This document shows, piece after piece, positions 1-6,667 of a DNA stretch of 10,322 nt; position 1 is the first letter of the stretch; every line of letters begins with the position of its first letter. The stretch comes from Cyanobacteria bacterium K_DeepCast_35m_m2_023. GTDB lineage: Bacteria; Cyanobacteriota; Cyanobacteriia; PCC-6307; Cyanobiaceae. The stretch lies in NCBI GenBank assembly GCA_016882345.1, contig VGQR01000049.1, positions 1 to 10,322 of the forward strand. Direction: 5' to 3'. The position numbers and the translations under genes are program-made. A model generated the notes under the pieces. It was not told the origin of the DNA. It searched no databases and saw nothing but the letters and a program-made list of their open reading frames with translations.

Positions 1-1525
1 GCACCACGACATCTATTCGATTGAGGATCTGGCCCAGCTGATCCACGACCTGCACCAGGTGCACCCCGCCGCCAAGGTGAGCGTGAAGCTGGTGGCCGAG
101 ATCGGCATCGGCACCATTGCCGCCGGGGTGGCCAAGGCCAATGCCGACGTGATCCAGATCTCCGGTCACGACGGCGGCACCGGCGCCTCGCCGCTGAGTT
201 CGATCAAGCACGCCGGCAGCCCCTGGGAACTGGGCCTGACCGAGGTGCACCGTTCGCTGCTCGAGAACGGCCTGCGCGATCGCGTGCTGCTGCGCGCCGA
301 CGGCGGTCTCAAAACCGGCTGGGACGTGCTGATCGCCGCCCTGCTGGGGGCCGAGGAATACGGCTTCGGCTCGGTGGCGATGATCGCCGAAGGCTGCATC
401 ATGGCCCGCGTCTGCCACACCAACAACTGCCCGGTGGGGGTGGCCACCCAGAAGGAGGCCCTGCGCAAGCGCTTCCCCGGCACCCCCGAGCACGTCGTCA
501 ACTTCTTCCTTTACGTGGCCGAGGAAGTGCGCCAGCTGCTCAGCGTGCTGGGCGTGGCCCGACTCGACCAGCTGATCGGCCGCAGCGAGCTGCTGCAGCC
601 GCGCCAGGTGACTCTGGCCAAGACCCAGGCCCTCGATCTGACCTGCCTGCTGGCACCGATTGACGCCGCGGCCGATCGCCGCTGGCTGCAGCACGATGCT
701 GAAGCCCATGGCAACGGCCCGATCCTGGAAGATCAGTTGCTGGCCGACAGCGAGCTGATGGCCGCCATCGACGGCCATGGCCGCGCAGAGCGCACCCTGG
801 CCATCGTCAACACGGACCGCAGCGTCTGCGCTCGCGTCGCTGGTGAGATCGCAGCTCGCCACGGCAACCGGGGCTTTGGCGGTCAGCTCGATCTCACCTT
901 TGAGGGGGCTGCGGGTCAGAGCTTCGGTGCCTTTGTGCTGCAGGGCATGAACGTGCGCCTGGTGGGCGAGGCCAATGATTACATCGGCAAGGGGATCAAC
1001 AGCGGCCGCATCACCGTGGTGCCGCCTGCTGCAGTGCAGGATCCCGGCAGCCAGGTGATTCTCGGCAACACCTGCCTGTACGGCGCCACCGGTGGTGAAC
1101 TGTTTGCCCTGGGCCGCGCCGGTGAGCGTTTCGCCGTGCGCAACAGCGGCTGTCGCACCGTCGTCGAAGGTGCCGGCGATCACTGCTGCGAGTACATGAC
1201 CGGCGGGGTGGTGGTGGTGTTGGGTTCAACCGGCCGCAATGTGGGTGCCGGCATGACCGGTGGGGTGGCCTTCATCCTTGATGAAGACGGTGGCCTGGCC
1301 CAGCGGGTCAACCGCGAGATCGTGGCGGTTGAGTCGTTGACCACCCCCGAGCAGGAGGCTGCGCTCAAGCCCCTGCTCGAGGCCCATCTGGCGGCCACTG
1401 GCAGCAGCAAGGCTGCAGCCTTGCTGGCCGACTGGACCCAGGCCAAAGCTCGCTTCAAGCTGCTGTTGCCTCCCAGCGAGAAGGCCGCCATGGGCTTTGC
1501 CCCCAAGGCCGCGGTGGTGGCTTAG
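1..1525 (+). CDS. gltB: Glutamate synthase large subunit, C-terminal third (probably ferredoxin-dependent GOGAT); 5' end outside window
   Basis: Partial gene, in frame from base 2; 507 residues precede the TAG stop, against about 1,500 for the whole family protein. The enzyme makes two glutamates from glutamine and 2-oxoglutarate in the cytosol, completing ammonium assimilation. The visible start is the end of the FMN-binding synthase barrel ([20 protein letters not shown], then [14 protein letters not shown]). It is followed by the 3Fe-4S ligand set C132-x5-C138-x4-C143 (fragment numbering). Residues of about 270-430 form the C-terminal GXGXG beta-helix domain, with glycine-rich turns such as [15 protein letters not shown] and EYMTGG. 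Nothing in this fragment settles ferredoxin versus NAD(P)H as donor. Ferredoxin use (glsF) is inferred because no small-subunit gene follows and that form is common in cyanobacteria. The YciI-like gene begins 30 bases downstream on the same strand, with no convincing terminator between them, so cotranscription is likely. Confidence 0.95.
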   Translation, partial: HHDIYSIEDLAQLIHDLHQVHPAAKVSVKLVAEIGIGTIAAGVAKANADVIQISGHDGGTGASPLSSIKHAGSPWELGLTEVHRSLLENGLRDRVLLRADGGLKTGWDVLIAALLGAEEYGFGSVAMIAEGCIMARVCHTNNCPVGVATQKEALRKRFPGTPEHVVNFFLYVAEEVRQLLSVLGVARLDQLIGRSELLQPRQVTLAKTQALDLTCLLAPIDAAADRRWLQHDAEAHGNGPILEDQLLADSELMAAIDGHGRAERTLAIVNTDRSVCARVAGEIAARHGNRGFGGQLDLTFEGAAGQSFGAFVLQGMNVRLVGEANDYIGKGINSGRITVVPPAAVQDPGSQVILGNTCLYGATGGELFALGRAGERFAVRNSGCRTVVEGAGDHCCEYMTGGVVVVLGSTGRNVGAGMTGGVAFILDEDGGLAQRVNREIVAVESLTTPEQEAALKPLLEAHLAATGSSKAAALLADWTQAKARFKLLLPPSEKAAMGFAPKAAVVA

Positions 1526-1555
1526 GGGCGTGATCGTCCCGTTGCAGCCCCCCCA

Positions 1556-1864
1556 GTGACCTGGTTCGCGAAGACCGAAACCTTCAACGACGCGTTCAGG
1601 GCCCTGCCAGGCGCTGAACGCACGTTGCACCTGCAAGCCCATAAGGCTTGGGTCCACCAGCAGCGCGCGACCGGCCACCCCATGGCCAGCGGTTTTTTGG
1701 TCGATGGGCAGCAGCGCCCAGGCGGTGGTGGATTGTTGCTGCTGCAGGCCGCAAGCTATGGCGAAGCTCTGGCGATCATCCAGCAGGATCCCCTGATCGC
1801 CGGGGCTTGGGTCGACTGGCAGCTGCATGAATGGATCGCTGCTGCCGGTGATCTGGCGCTTTAG
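1556..1864 (+). CDS. YciI-like small protein (YCII superfamily)
   Basis: Encodes 102 residues from a GTG start. The order of elements matches the YCII fold: an N-terminal strand (FAKTETF), a helix with the family-type His in LQAHKAWV (H29), a Gly-x-Leu-x-x-Gly turn (GFLVDG, 45-51), a hydrophobic strand LLLLQ, a helix beginning near SYGEAL, and the D78-P79 pair after which the chain ends with a strand containing VDWQLHEW. Family members are small dimeric ferredoxin-like proteins, some suspected of being enzymes; no substrate can be named here. No Shine-Dalgarno sequence is visible before GTG 1556 and the next in-frame ATG (1681) would remove the first strand, so the GTG start is preferred on protein similarity. 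It lies 30 bases after the glutamate synthase gene. Its TAG shares bases with the lipA stop on the other strand, leaving no room for a terminator between the two. Confidence 0.8.
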   Translation: MTWFAKTETFNDAFRALPGAERTLHLQAHKAWVHQQRATGHPMASGFLVDGQQRPGGGGLLLLQAASYGEALAIIQQDPLIAGAWVDWQLHEWIAAAGDLAL

Positions 1865-2769
1865 CGCGGGTGTTCGCGCATCAGCCGCTGCACCTCACCG
1901 GCGTGATAGCTGCTGCGCGTCAGCGGGCTGCTGACCACCTGCAGAAACCCCAGCTCGCCCTCACCGTGGGTGCGGTAGTCCGCGAACTGCTCAGGGGTCA
2001 CAAAGCGGTCGACCGGCAGGTGCTTGGGACCAGGGGAGAGGTACTGACCGATGGTGACGATGTCGACCTGGTGGCGGCGCAGATCGGCCAACACCTCCAA
2101 CACCTCGTGGTCACCCTCGCCCAGACCCACCATGAGGCCCGATTTGGTGTAGCAGCGCGGCCACCCCTCGTGCACCCGCTGCAACAGCTCCAGGCTGCGC
2201 CGATAGATGGCCTGAGGCCGGGCCCGCTTGTACAGCCGCGGCACGGTCTCGATGTTGTGGTTCAGCACATCGGGAGCGGCGCGCATCACTGCGGTCAGTG
2301 CCCCCCAATCGCCACAGAAATCGGGGATCAGGAGTTCGATCGTGGTCAGCGGGCTGCGCTGGCGCACCGCTTCGATGCAGGCCACAAACTGGCTGGCACC
2401 GCCATCGGCCAGATCGTCGCGGTTGACGGCGGTGATCACCACGTGACTGAGCCCCAGCCGGTTGACCGCTTCGCCGAGCCGCACGGGCTCGGTGGGGTCG
2501 AGCGGCCGCACGCTCTTGTCGAAATCGATGTCGCAATAGGGGCATGCCCGGGTGCAGCCCGGCCCCATGATCAAAAAGGTGGCAGTGCCGCCGGCGAAAC
2601 ACTCGCCAATGTTGGGGCAGCTGGCTTCCTGGCAGACCGTGTTGAGCTGCAGATCGCGCAGCAGATCGGCCACGGCGCCAATACGTTCCCGTTGCGGCGC
2701 CTTGACGCGCAGCCATTCGGGTTTGCTGGCCGGCGCTGGCGTGCTCATCTCGGGCTTGCTGGGAACCAT
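1861..2769 (-). CDS. lipA: Lipoyl synthase (radical SAM)
   Basis: Inserts two sulfurs into protein-bound octanoyl groups to make lipoyl cofactors for 2-oxoacid dehydrogenase and glycine cleavage complexes. From the chosen start it is 302 residues, normal for the family. It carries both iron-sulfur ligand sets: the LipA-specific CX4CX5C (C46, C51, C57 in [12 protein letters not shown]) and the radical SAM CX3CX2C (C72, C76, C79 in CTRACPYC). The family C-terminal RSSYH motif is also present. Other recognisable stretches are [22 protein letters not shown] and [10 protein letters not shown]. The open frame extends to 2823, but that would begin inside the tRNA-Pro gene. ATG 2769 is preferred, with a weak AGAAG about 8 bases upstream; ATG 2748 is the alternative. 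The gene lies 118 bases downstream of cbiG-cobJ on the same strand, so readthrough transcription from that operon is possible. Confidence 0.95.
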   Translation of the reverse strand: MVPSKPEMSTPAPASKPEWLRVKAPQRERIGAVADLLRDLQLNTVCQEASCPNIGECFAGGTATFLIMGPGCTRACPYCDIDFDKSVRPLDPTEPVRLGEAVNRLGLSHVVITAVNRDDLADGGASQFVACIEAVRQRSPLTTIELLIPDFCGDWGALTAVMRAAPDVLNHNIETVPRLYKRARPQAIYRRSLELLQRVHEGWPRCYTKSGLMVGLGEGDHEVLEVLADLRRHQVDIVTIGQYLSPGPKHLPVDRFVTPEQFADYRTHGEGELGFLQVVSSPLTRSSYHAGEVQRLMREHPR

Positions 2770-2786
2770 CGGCGATCTTCTACAGT
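2756..2786 (+). promoter_or_regulatory. Candidate tRNA-Pro promoter overlapping the lipA start
   Basis: TTGCTG (2756-2761) and TACAGT (2781-2786) are separated by 19 bases, and the second lies 9 bases before the mature tRNA 5' end. The transcript would therefore start only a few bases upstream of the tRNA. The -35-like box falls within the lipA coding region if lipA starts at 2769. The spacing is slightly long and the boxes are imperfect, so this is an inference from position. Confidence 0.4.
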
Positions 2787-2795
2787 CGCTGGCAT

Positions 2796-2869
2796 CGGGA
2801 TGTAGCGCAGCTTGGTAGCGCACTTCGTTCGGGACGAAGGGGCCGCAGGTTCGAATCCTGTCATCCCGA
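2796..2869 (+). tRNA. tRNA-Pro (anticodon CGG)
   Basis: A full cloverleaf of 74 bases can be drawn. The acceptor stem is CGGGATG (2796-2802) with CATCCCG (2862-2868), all seven pairs Watson-Crick, and A2869 is the discriminator. The D stem is GCGC (2805-2808) with GCGC (2818-2821). The anticodon stem is CTTCG (2823-2827) with CGAAG (2835-2839), and its seven-base loop TTCGGGA puts anticodon CGG at 2830-2832, which reads proline codon CCG. The T arm is GCAGG (2845-2849) with CCTGT (2857-2861), with one G-T pair and loop TTCGAAT. The CCA end is not encoded. The first acceptor base C is as expected for bacterial tRNA-Pro. CCG is a useful codon in this GC-rich genome. The gene is divergent from lipA and lies 18 bases from the end of cbiG-cobJ, on the opposite strand to both. 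Confidence 0.97.
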
Positions 2870-2887
2870 CTTGCATCACCTCTGGGC

Positions 2888-4732
2888 TCAACTGAGCTCG
2901 CCCCCTGGGTATCCGCGCGGGGTCACAAGACGTCCCCCGGCTGAGCGGGTGGTGCTGTTGCCCACCAGCACCAGGGTCAACATGTCAACGTCCTGCAGTG
3001 GCAGCGACGCGAGCGTGTGCAGCTGGATCTGCTCATCAGCACGCCCCAGTTGGCGCGCCAGGGCAACGGGGGTGCTGCCGGGTCGTCCCTGGAGCAGCAG
3101 CTCGCGCGCGCGTCCCAGCTGCCAGTCGCGCCCCAGCGAACGGGGGTTGTAGAGGGCCACAACAAAGTCTCCAGCAGCTGCGGCGATCAGCCGCTGTTCG
3201 ATGACCGTCCAGGGGGTGAGCCGGTCGCTGAGGCTGATGGTGCAGAAGTCGTGCATCAGCGGCGCGCCGCAGCGGGCCGCTGCCAGTTGCAACGCCGAGA
3301 TCCCTGGGTGCACGGCGAACCGAGGCCGGTCGGCTTCGGCCAACTGCAGCCACAGCTCCAAGGCCAGTCCGGCCATGCCGTAGATGCCGCTGTCGCCCGA
3401 TGAGACCAGGGCCACCTTGACGCCTTGGCAGGCCAGGTCCAAGGCCTGTTGGCAGCGCTCGCGCTCGCGCGTCAGCTGGCCATCGAGCCGGGCCTGGTCG
3501 GGTCGGCGCAGGGGCTCGAGCAGGTCCAGGTAAAGCCCGTAGCCCACCCAGATGCTGCAGCCGCTCAGGGCCTCGCGGGCATCGCCGGTGAGCCAGTGCA
3601 GGGCACCAGGGCCGCTGCCCACCCGATGCAACGCACCACGGTGGGGAGCCCACTGCTGCGCCGCTGCCGCCACCGCGAGGGTGGCCGCTCCCCGTTCGTC
3701 TGGATGGCCCTGGGGTGTGTCTTTTCCCGCTTTGAGCACGATCTTGTGCTGTTGCAGGCTCGCCTGCGGACCGGCGGCCAGCAGCGCGGCGGCCTCGGCC
3801 ACGCTGGCTGTGCCCATGTCCCGGGCCACGGCTGCTGAAGGGTTGGGCACCTTGACCGCGTTGAGCTGTTCGGCTGTGAACAGCCGCAACGGCCAGCCAT
3901 GGGCGGCCGCCAGGGCCAGCAGGGCGGGTTCGTCGCCTTTGCGGTCAATGCTGGCCAGACCAGCCACCGCTTCGCGGGCCAGCCCGCGGCGGGTCATGGT
4001 CTGGGTGACCAGTCGCTCGAGCAGGGTCAGGCTGCTGTTGCGTTCGCAGCCCAGCCCAAGCCAGAGCTGGGGTGGATGCCAGCGGCAGCCGTTGCCGCGA
4101 CGACTGCTGATCACCAGCTCGGCCGTCGTTTCGCGGTCTGAGTCAACACCTGATCGGGCATCGGTGACCAGCGACAGGGCACTCGCAGCGGTTGCGCCCA
4201 GCTGCTGCCATTGCGTCACTCCAGCGCTTTGCAGCACCGGAATGGGCAGTGATGGCGCCTTGGCAGCCTGCTGCATCAACGCGGTCCAGTCGCCACTGCC
4301 GCGGGTCCAGCCCCAGCTGTGGCCAAAGGCGTCGAGCGCCAGCCGGCCACTGCCGCTGCCGCTGCTGCTGCCGCTCAGCACCGCCGTGCCGCCGAGGGCT
4401 GCGGCCAGCCGCTGGCTCAACTGCTCGGCCCCCTGGGCATGTCCCCCGAGCAGTGGGATCGCAAAGCGACCCAGGGGATCGAGCACGACCACTGGAGGGT
4501 CCTCCTCTTTGCTGCGCAGCAGCGGTGCCACCAGCCGTGTGACCAGCCCAGCGGCGGCCACGATCACGAACCCGTCGGCCGTGCCCCACTGCTGGGCCAG
4601 CACCTGAGATGCCGCGGGTTCATCGCCAGAGCCGGCGCAAGCGTCGATCAGGCCGGCCTGATGGAGCTGCAGCAGCAGCGGCTGGGCGGCGGGGCTGAAT
4701 CCCAGCCCCCAGATCACTCCCTGGCGATTCAT
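2888..4732 (-). CDS. cobJ: Corrin biosynthesis fusion: CbiG (cobalt-precorrin-5A hydrolase) + CobJ/CbiH (precorrin-3B C17-methyltransferase)
   Basis: A 614-residue two-enzyme protein for successive corrin-ring contraction steps on the way to cobamides. Residues of about 45-345 are CbiG: an N-terminal region with [14 protein letters not shown] (97-110), then the CbiG C-terminal domain with GLGCERNSS (226-234), [15 protein letters not shown] (261-275) and VPNPSAAV. Residues of about 368-610 are a tetrapyrrole methylase. They contain the SAM-site loop GSGPG (372-376), [12 protein letters not shown] (443-454), PGISA (476-480), LYNPRS, the GNSTTR turn (591-596) and a TPRGY end (604-608). The join is a low-complexity stretch of about 330-367. 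CbiG removes the C20-derived fragment as acetaldehyde after C17 methylation opens the way, so the fusion links closely spaced steps. CbiG indicates the early-cobalt (oxygen-independent) route. Its ATG overlaps the stop of the upstream gene as ATGA (4732-4729), so translational coupling is likely. The fusion is a recurrent cyanobacterial arrangement from memory. Confidence 0.93.
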   Translation of the reverse strand: MNRQGVIWGLGFSPAAQPLLLQLHQAGLIDACAGSGDEPAASQVLAQQWGTADGFVIVAAAGLVTRLVAPLLRSKEEDPPVVVLDPLGRFAIPLLGGHAQGAEQLSQRLAAALGGTAVLSGSSSGSGSGRLALDAFGHSWGWTRGSGDWTALMQQAAKAPSLPIPVLQSAGVTQWQQLGATAASALSLVTDARSGVDSDRETTAELVISSRRGNGCRWHPPQLWLGLGCERNSSLTLLERLVTQTMTRRGLAREAVAGLASIDRKGDEPALLALAAAHGWPLRLFTAEQLNAVKVPNPSAAVARDMGTASVAEAAALLAAGPQASLQQHKIVLKAGKDTPQGHPDERGAATLAVAAAAQQWAPHRGALHRVGSGPGALHWLTGDAREALSGCSIWVGYGLYLDLLEPLRRPDQARLDGQLTRERERCQQALDLACQGVKVALVSSGDSGIYGMAGLALELWLQLAEADRPRFAVHPGISALQLAAARCGAPLMHDFCTISLSDRLTPWTVIEQRLIAAAAGDFVVALYNPRSLGRDWQLGRARELLLQGRPGSTPVALARQLGRADEQIQLHTLASLPLQDVDMLTLVLVGNSTTRSAGGRLVTPRGYPGGELS

Positions 4733-6174
4733 CGGCCGATCCGTTGCCGCAACCCGTCCCAGGGACCGCTGGGTTTGGGCTGGATCAGGGAACCATCGGC
4801 ATTGACCTGCTCGCGGGCACTACCGCCCAGGGGGCTCGTGCTGCTGTTCGCTGCTGAAGCCTGGGGTCGCGGCGCGGCCTGGACGCCCTCTGCGCCCGTG
4901 TTCCCTTCGCTGTCGTCACTGGCATCCAGAGCTTCGTCGTCTTTGACGCCGGGCGTTCCATCGTTGAGAACAGCAGCTGGTCCGCCCTCAGGTCCGCTGG
5001 CATCGTCAGGTGTGGGGCCGGGTGCTTGATCTGGGTCTGGCTCCGCATTGGTCGCAGCGGCAGCGCTGTCGCGGGTCGATGCGGCGTCCTGGCCGATCTC
5101 CGGGGCCGGTTGAGGTTCCGCTTGAGGTTCGGGTTCCGGTTCGGGTTCGGGTTCGGGTTCGGGTTCCGGACTGGCTTGGCCCAACAGCACGGCCAGCTCG
5201 CTCTCCTGCAGGCGGCCCTGCAGCCAGCGCGGATTGGGGAATGCAGTCGCGCTGGGGGTGTCGAGGACAACCTCTTGAACCAGGCTGTTGAACGGTGGAT
5301 TGAGCGGTTCGCCGAGGCCATCCACCAGTTCAAGCAGAAGACTGTTGCTGCCCTTGCGCCAACCCCGCAGCCAGAGAGGGACATTCTGGTCGACAAGGAA
5401 GCTGTCGCCGTTGACCGTGACGCGCAGACGCCAGCTGCCATCGCCTGGCCGCAGGTTCTGAAGCGGTGCATCCAGCAGCAGCCAATCGAGCAGCACCGGT
5501 TCAGCCTGGTTTCGTTCGGCAGGGCTGACAGCAAGCAGCTGGGGACTGCCTTTGGTCGGTAGGACCATCGGATTGGCAGCAACCCGATGCACCTGAATCT
5601 GGCTGCTGGCCCCAGGGCTTTTGACGGCTTCGCCCCAAGGGCGGGCGGCATAGGCGGTGATGCGATGGCTGCCCGGAGACAGCGCTGGCACTTGCACCAC
5701 CAGCTGGTGGTTGTCGTGGCCTGCGCCCTCGGAGATCAGGCTCACCTGTTCGCTCGCCGCAGCGATGCGTCGCGGCGCTTGCTGGTCGATCTGCACCACC
5801 ACATGGGGGCCGAATCCCAGCGACCCAGCCTCAACCAGGGGCCAGTCCTGCACCCGCAGCTTCAGCTCCCACGGGTCGTCTGGCAGCACCGTCTGGTTGC
5901 GGGGGCTTTCAATCGTGATCAGGGGCTGAACGTCGGCCAGCGCCTCCTGCAGTTGTTGCACAGCCACCGGGGGCGGGCTTTCTTGCAGGCGCCCCGCTGG
6001 ACTGGAGGGTGCAAGCGGGCGCGCGCCCCCGCTGCCGCTGTCGCGGGGGCCAAGGCCAGGCAGGCTGATGGCCCAGCTCGCGGCTGGCCAGCTCAGCTGC
6101 AGAACAAGCACCAAGCTGGTCAGCAGCAGCGTCCACCTGCGGACGGCGGGGCCGCGGGCAGGGACCGGAGGCAT
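4729..6174 (-). CDS. Secreted or membrane-anchored protein with two beta-rich regions and a Glu-Pro repeat; function unknown
   Basis: I do not recognise the family. From ATG 6174 it has 481 residues. The N-terminus looks like a signal peptide: RR at 12-13, a hydrophobic stretch 14-30 (WTLLLTSLVLVLQLSW) and a possible cleavage site after ASWA (35). An uncleaved anchor is also possible. Residues of about 84-197 alternate hydrophobic residues as in a beta-sandwich and include LSPGSHRITAYA, typical of Ig-like or carbohydrate-binding folds. A second such region follows at about 210-307 (WRLRVTVNGDSF). Residues 335-358 are Glu-Pro repeats. From there to the end the chain is Ala/Asp/Pro-rich and probably disordered, closing with the basic end GLRQRIGR. 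No catalytic motif is visible. ATG 6195 and 6285 are alternative starts; neither 6174 nor 6195 has a clear Shine-Dalgarno sequence. The stop overlaps the cbiG-cobJ start by four bases, so the two are probably an operon. A link to corrin synthesis is suggested only by that position. Confidence 0.75.
   Translation of the reverse strand: MPPVPARGPAVRRWTLLLTSLVLVLQLSWPAASWAISLPGLGPRDSGSGGARPLAPSSPAGRLQESPPPVAVQQLQEALADVQPLITIESPRNQTVLPDDPWELKLRVQDWPLVEAGSLGFGPHVVVQIDQQAPRRIAAASEQVSLISEGAGHDNHQLVVQVPALSPGSHRITAYAARPWGEAVKSPGASSQIQVHRVAANPMVLPTKGSPQLLAVSPAERNQAEPVLLDWLLLDAPLQNLRPGDGSWRLRVTVNGDSFLVDQNVPLWLRGWRKGSNSLLLELVDGLGEPLNPPFNSLVQEVVLDTPSATAFPNPRWLQGRLQESELAVLLGQASPEPEPEPEPEPEPEPQAEPQPAPEIGQDAASTRDSAAAATNAEPDPDQAPGPTPDDASGPEGGPAAVLNDGTPGVKDDEALDASDDSEGNTGAEGVQAAPRPQASAANSSTSPLGGSAREQVNADGSLIQPKPSGPWDGLRQRIGR
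5126..5166 (-). repeat. Hexanucleotide tandem repeat (GGGTTC on the + strand) encoding Glu-Pro
   Basis: The + strand reads GGTTC, then GGGTTC, CGGTTC and four consecutive GGGTTC units. The four identical units span 5143-5166. On the coding strand this gives alternating Glu and Pro codons (GAACCC) in the protein of unknown function. The repeat unit is six bases, so unit gain or loss keeps the reading frame and changes the protein by one Glu-Pro pair. Confidence 0.9.
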
Positions 6175-6283
6175 GGGGTCTGGGCTGCCGATCATCACGA
6201 CAGGTTGGATCGGTGTTCCTATTGAGCATTGTGCTGGGTGGCGGGCCGCCGGCCAGAAGCGCCATGCCGTCCCATGCCGACGC

Positions 6284-6329
6284 AAAAATATACTTATTGC
6301 GCCAATGTTTGCGGCTAAAGCGCTATAAA
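6284..6329. promoter_or_regulatory. AT-rich divergent promoter region between the unknown-function operon and psaA
   Basis: This short AT-rich island stands out in GC-rich DNA. On the + strand it holds TATACT (6289-6294) and TATAAA (6324-6329), either of which could be a -10 box for psaA. On the - strand it holds TATATT (6292-6287), which could serve the operon starting near 6174. No -35 hexamer at 16-18 bases was found for any of them. A TTGCGC (6297-6302) lies 21 bases before TATAAA, which is too far for a standard promoter. Some cyanobacterial promoters lack a -35 box. Confidence 0.4.
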
Positions 6330-6400
6330 AGTGACCCTGATTGCTGGTTTTCGCTCATTCTTCTGATCCCGTAAAGCCCTGTGAGGCCTGGGAAGCTCGG

Positions 6401-6454
6401 GGATTGAACCTTTGTAACTGAGCCGCCAAAGGACTTGATTGACGCCTTTATAGT
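6401..6454 (+). promoter_or_regulatory. Candidate psaA control element: HLR1-like half-site, 18-base-spaced inverted repeats and TATAGT -10 box
   Basis: TTTGTAAC (6411-6418) is the reverse complement of GTTACAAA, a full match to one half of the HLR1 consensus bound by the response regulator RpaB at cyanobacterial photosystem I genes. The adjoining half matches poorly (about 3 of 8). CCTTTG (6409-6414), CAAAGG (6427-6432) and CCTTT (6445-6449) begin exactly 18 bases apart. TATAGT (6449-6454) is a reasonable -10 box, which would place the HLR1-like site about 45-50 bases upstream of the start of transcription, a position known for RpaB activation of psa genes. No good -35 box is present. The assignment is inference. 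Confidence 0.4.
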
Positions 6455-6667
6455 TCCGCCAGCGGTCCCCTATCTGGGGCCCCAAGCTCCAGTCCTGGCA
6501 AGCGGTTTCGCGATTCTGCGGCCCGTTTCCGGCTGGCGCCCATGGCCAGGCAGCGGATTTCGATCCTGTGCCTGCCCATGGGGCCCAAGGTGATCGGTGC
6601 CGTTTCGGCGGTCCGGTCCCGCAGGGGTGGACCCCCACCTCGATTCCGTCCCTCGAGGAACCACTCG
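6455..6667 (+). promoter_or_regulatory. psaA leader with hairpin and Shine-Dalgarno sequence
   Basis: If transcription starts near 6461, psaA has a leader of about 207 bases; an upstream start would make it longer. GAGGA (6655-6659) lies 8 bases before the ATG and is a clear ribosome binding site that fixes the start at 6668. Just upstream, GGTGG (6626-6630) and CCACC (6635-6639) form a hairpin with a four-base loop, extendable by a G-T and a G-C pair to 6624-6641. A longer-range pairing, CAGGCA (6547-6552) with TGCCTG (6569-6574), is also possible. I found no known riboswitch pattern and no separate gene here. Confidence 0.5.

Noticed and set aside
1525..1551. Possible terminator after the glutamate synthase gene
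   Set aside because: GGGGC (1525-1529) can pair with GCCCC (1547-1551), but the stem is only five pairs with a 17-base loop, and no T-run follows.
1870..2805. 311-codon open frame on the plus strand opposite lipA
   Set aside because: lipA on the other strand has both iron-sulfur motifs and family length; the plus frame has no recognisable motif and runs into the tRNA gene.
2770..2823. Longer LipA starting at 2823
   Set aside because: The extra codons lie inside the tRNA-Pro gene and its promoter, and the added residues do not look like LipA.
5101..5170. CRISPR-like or mobile repeat array
   Set aside because: The units are six bases with no spacers and encode Glu-Pro in frame; this is a coding microsatellite.
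6542..6667. N-terminal extension of PsaA by 42 residues from an upstream ATG
   Set aside because: The Shine-Dalgarno sequence and the family N-terminus MTISPPE both point to ATG 6668; the extension is basic and not PsaA-like.
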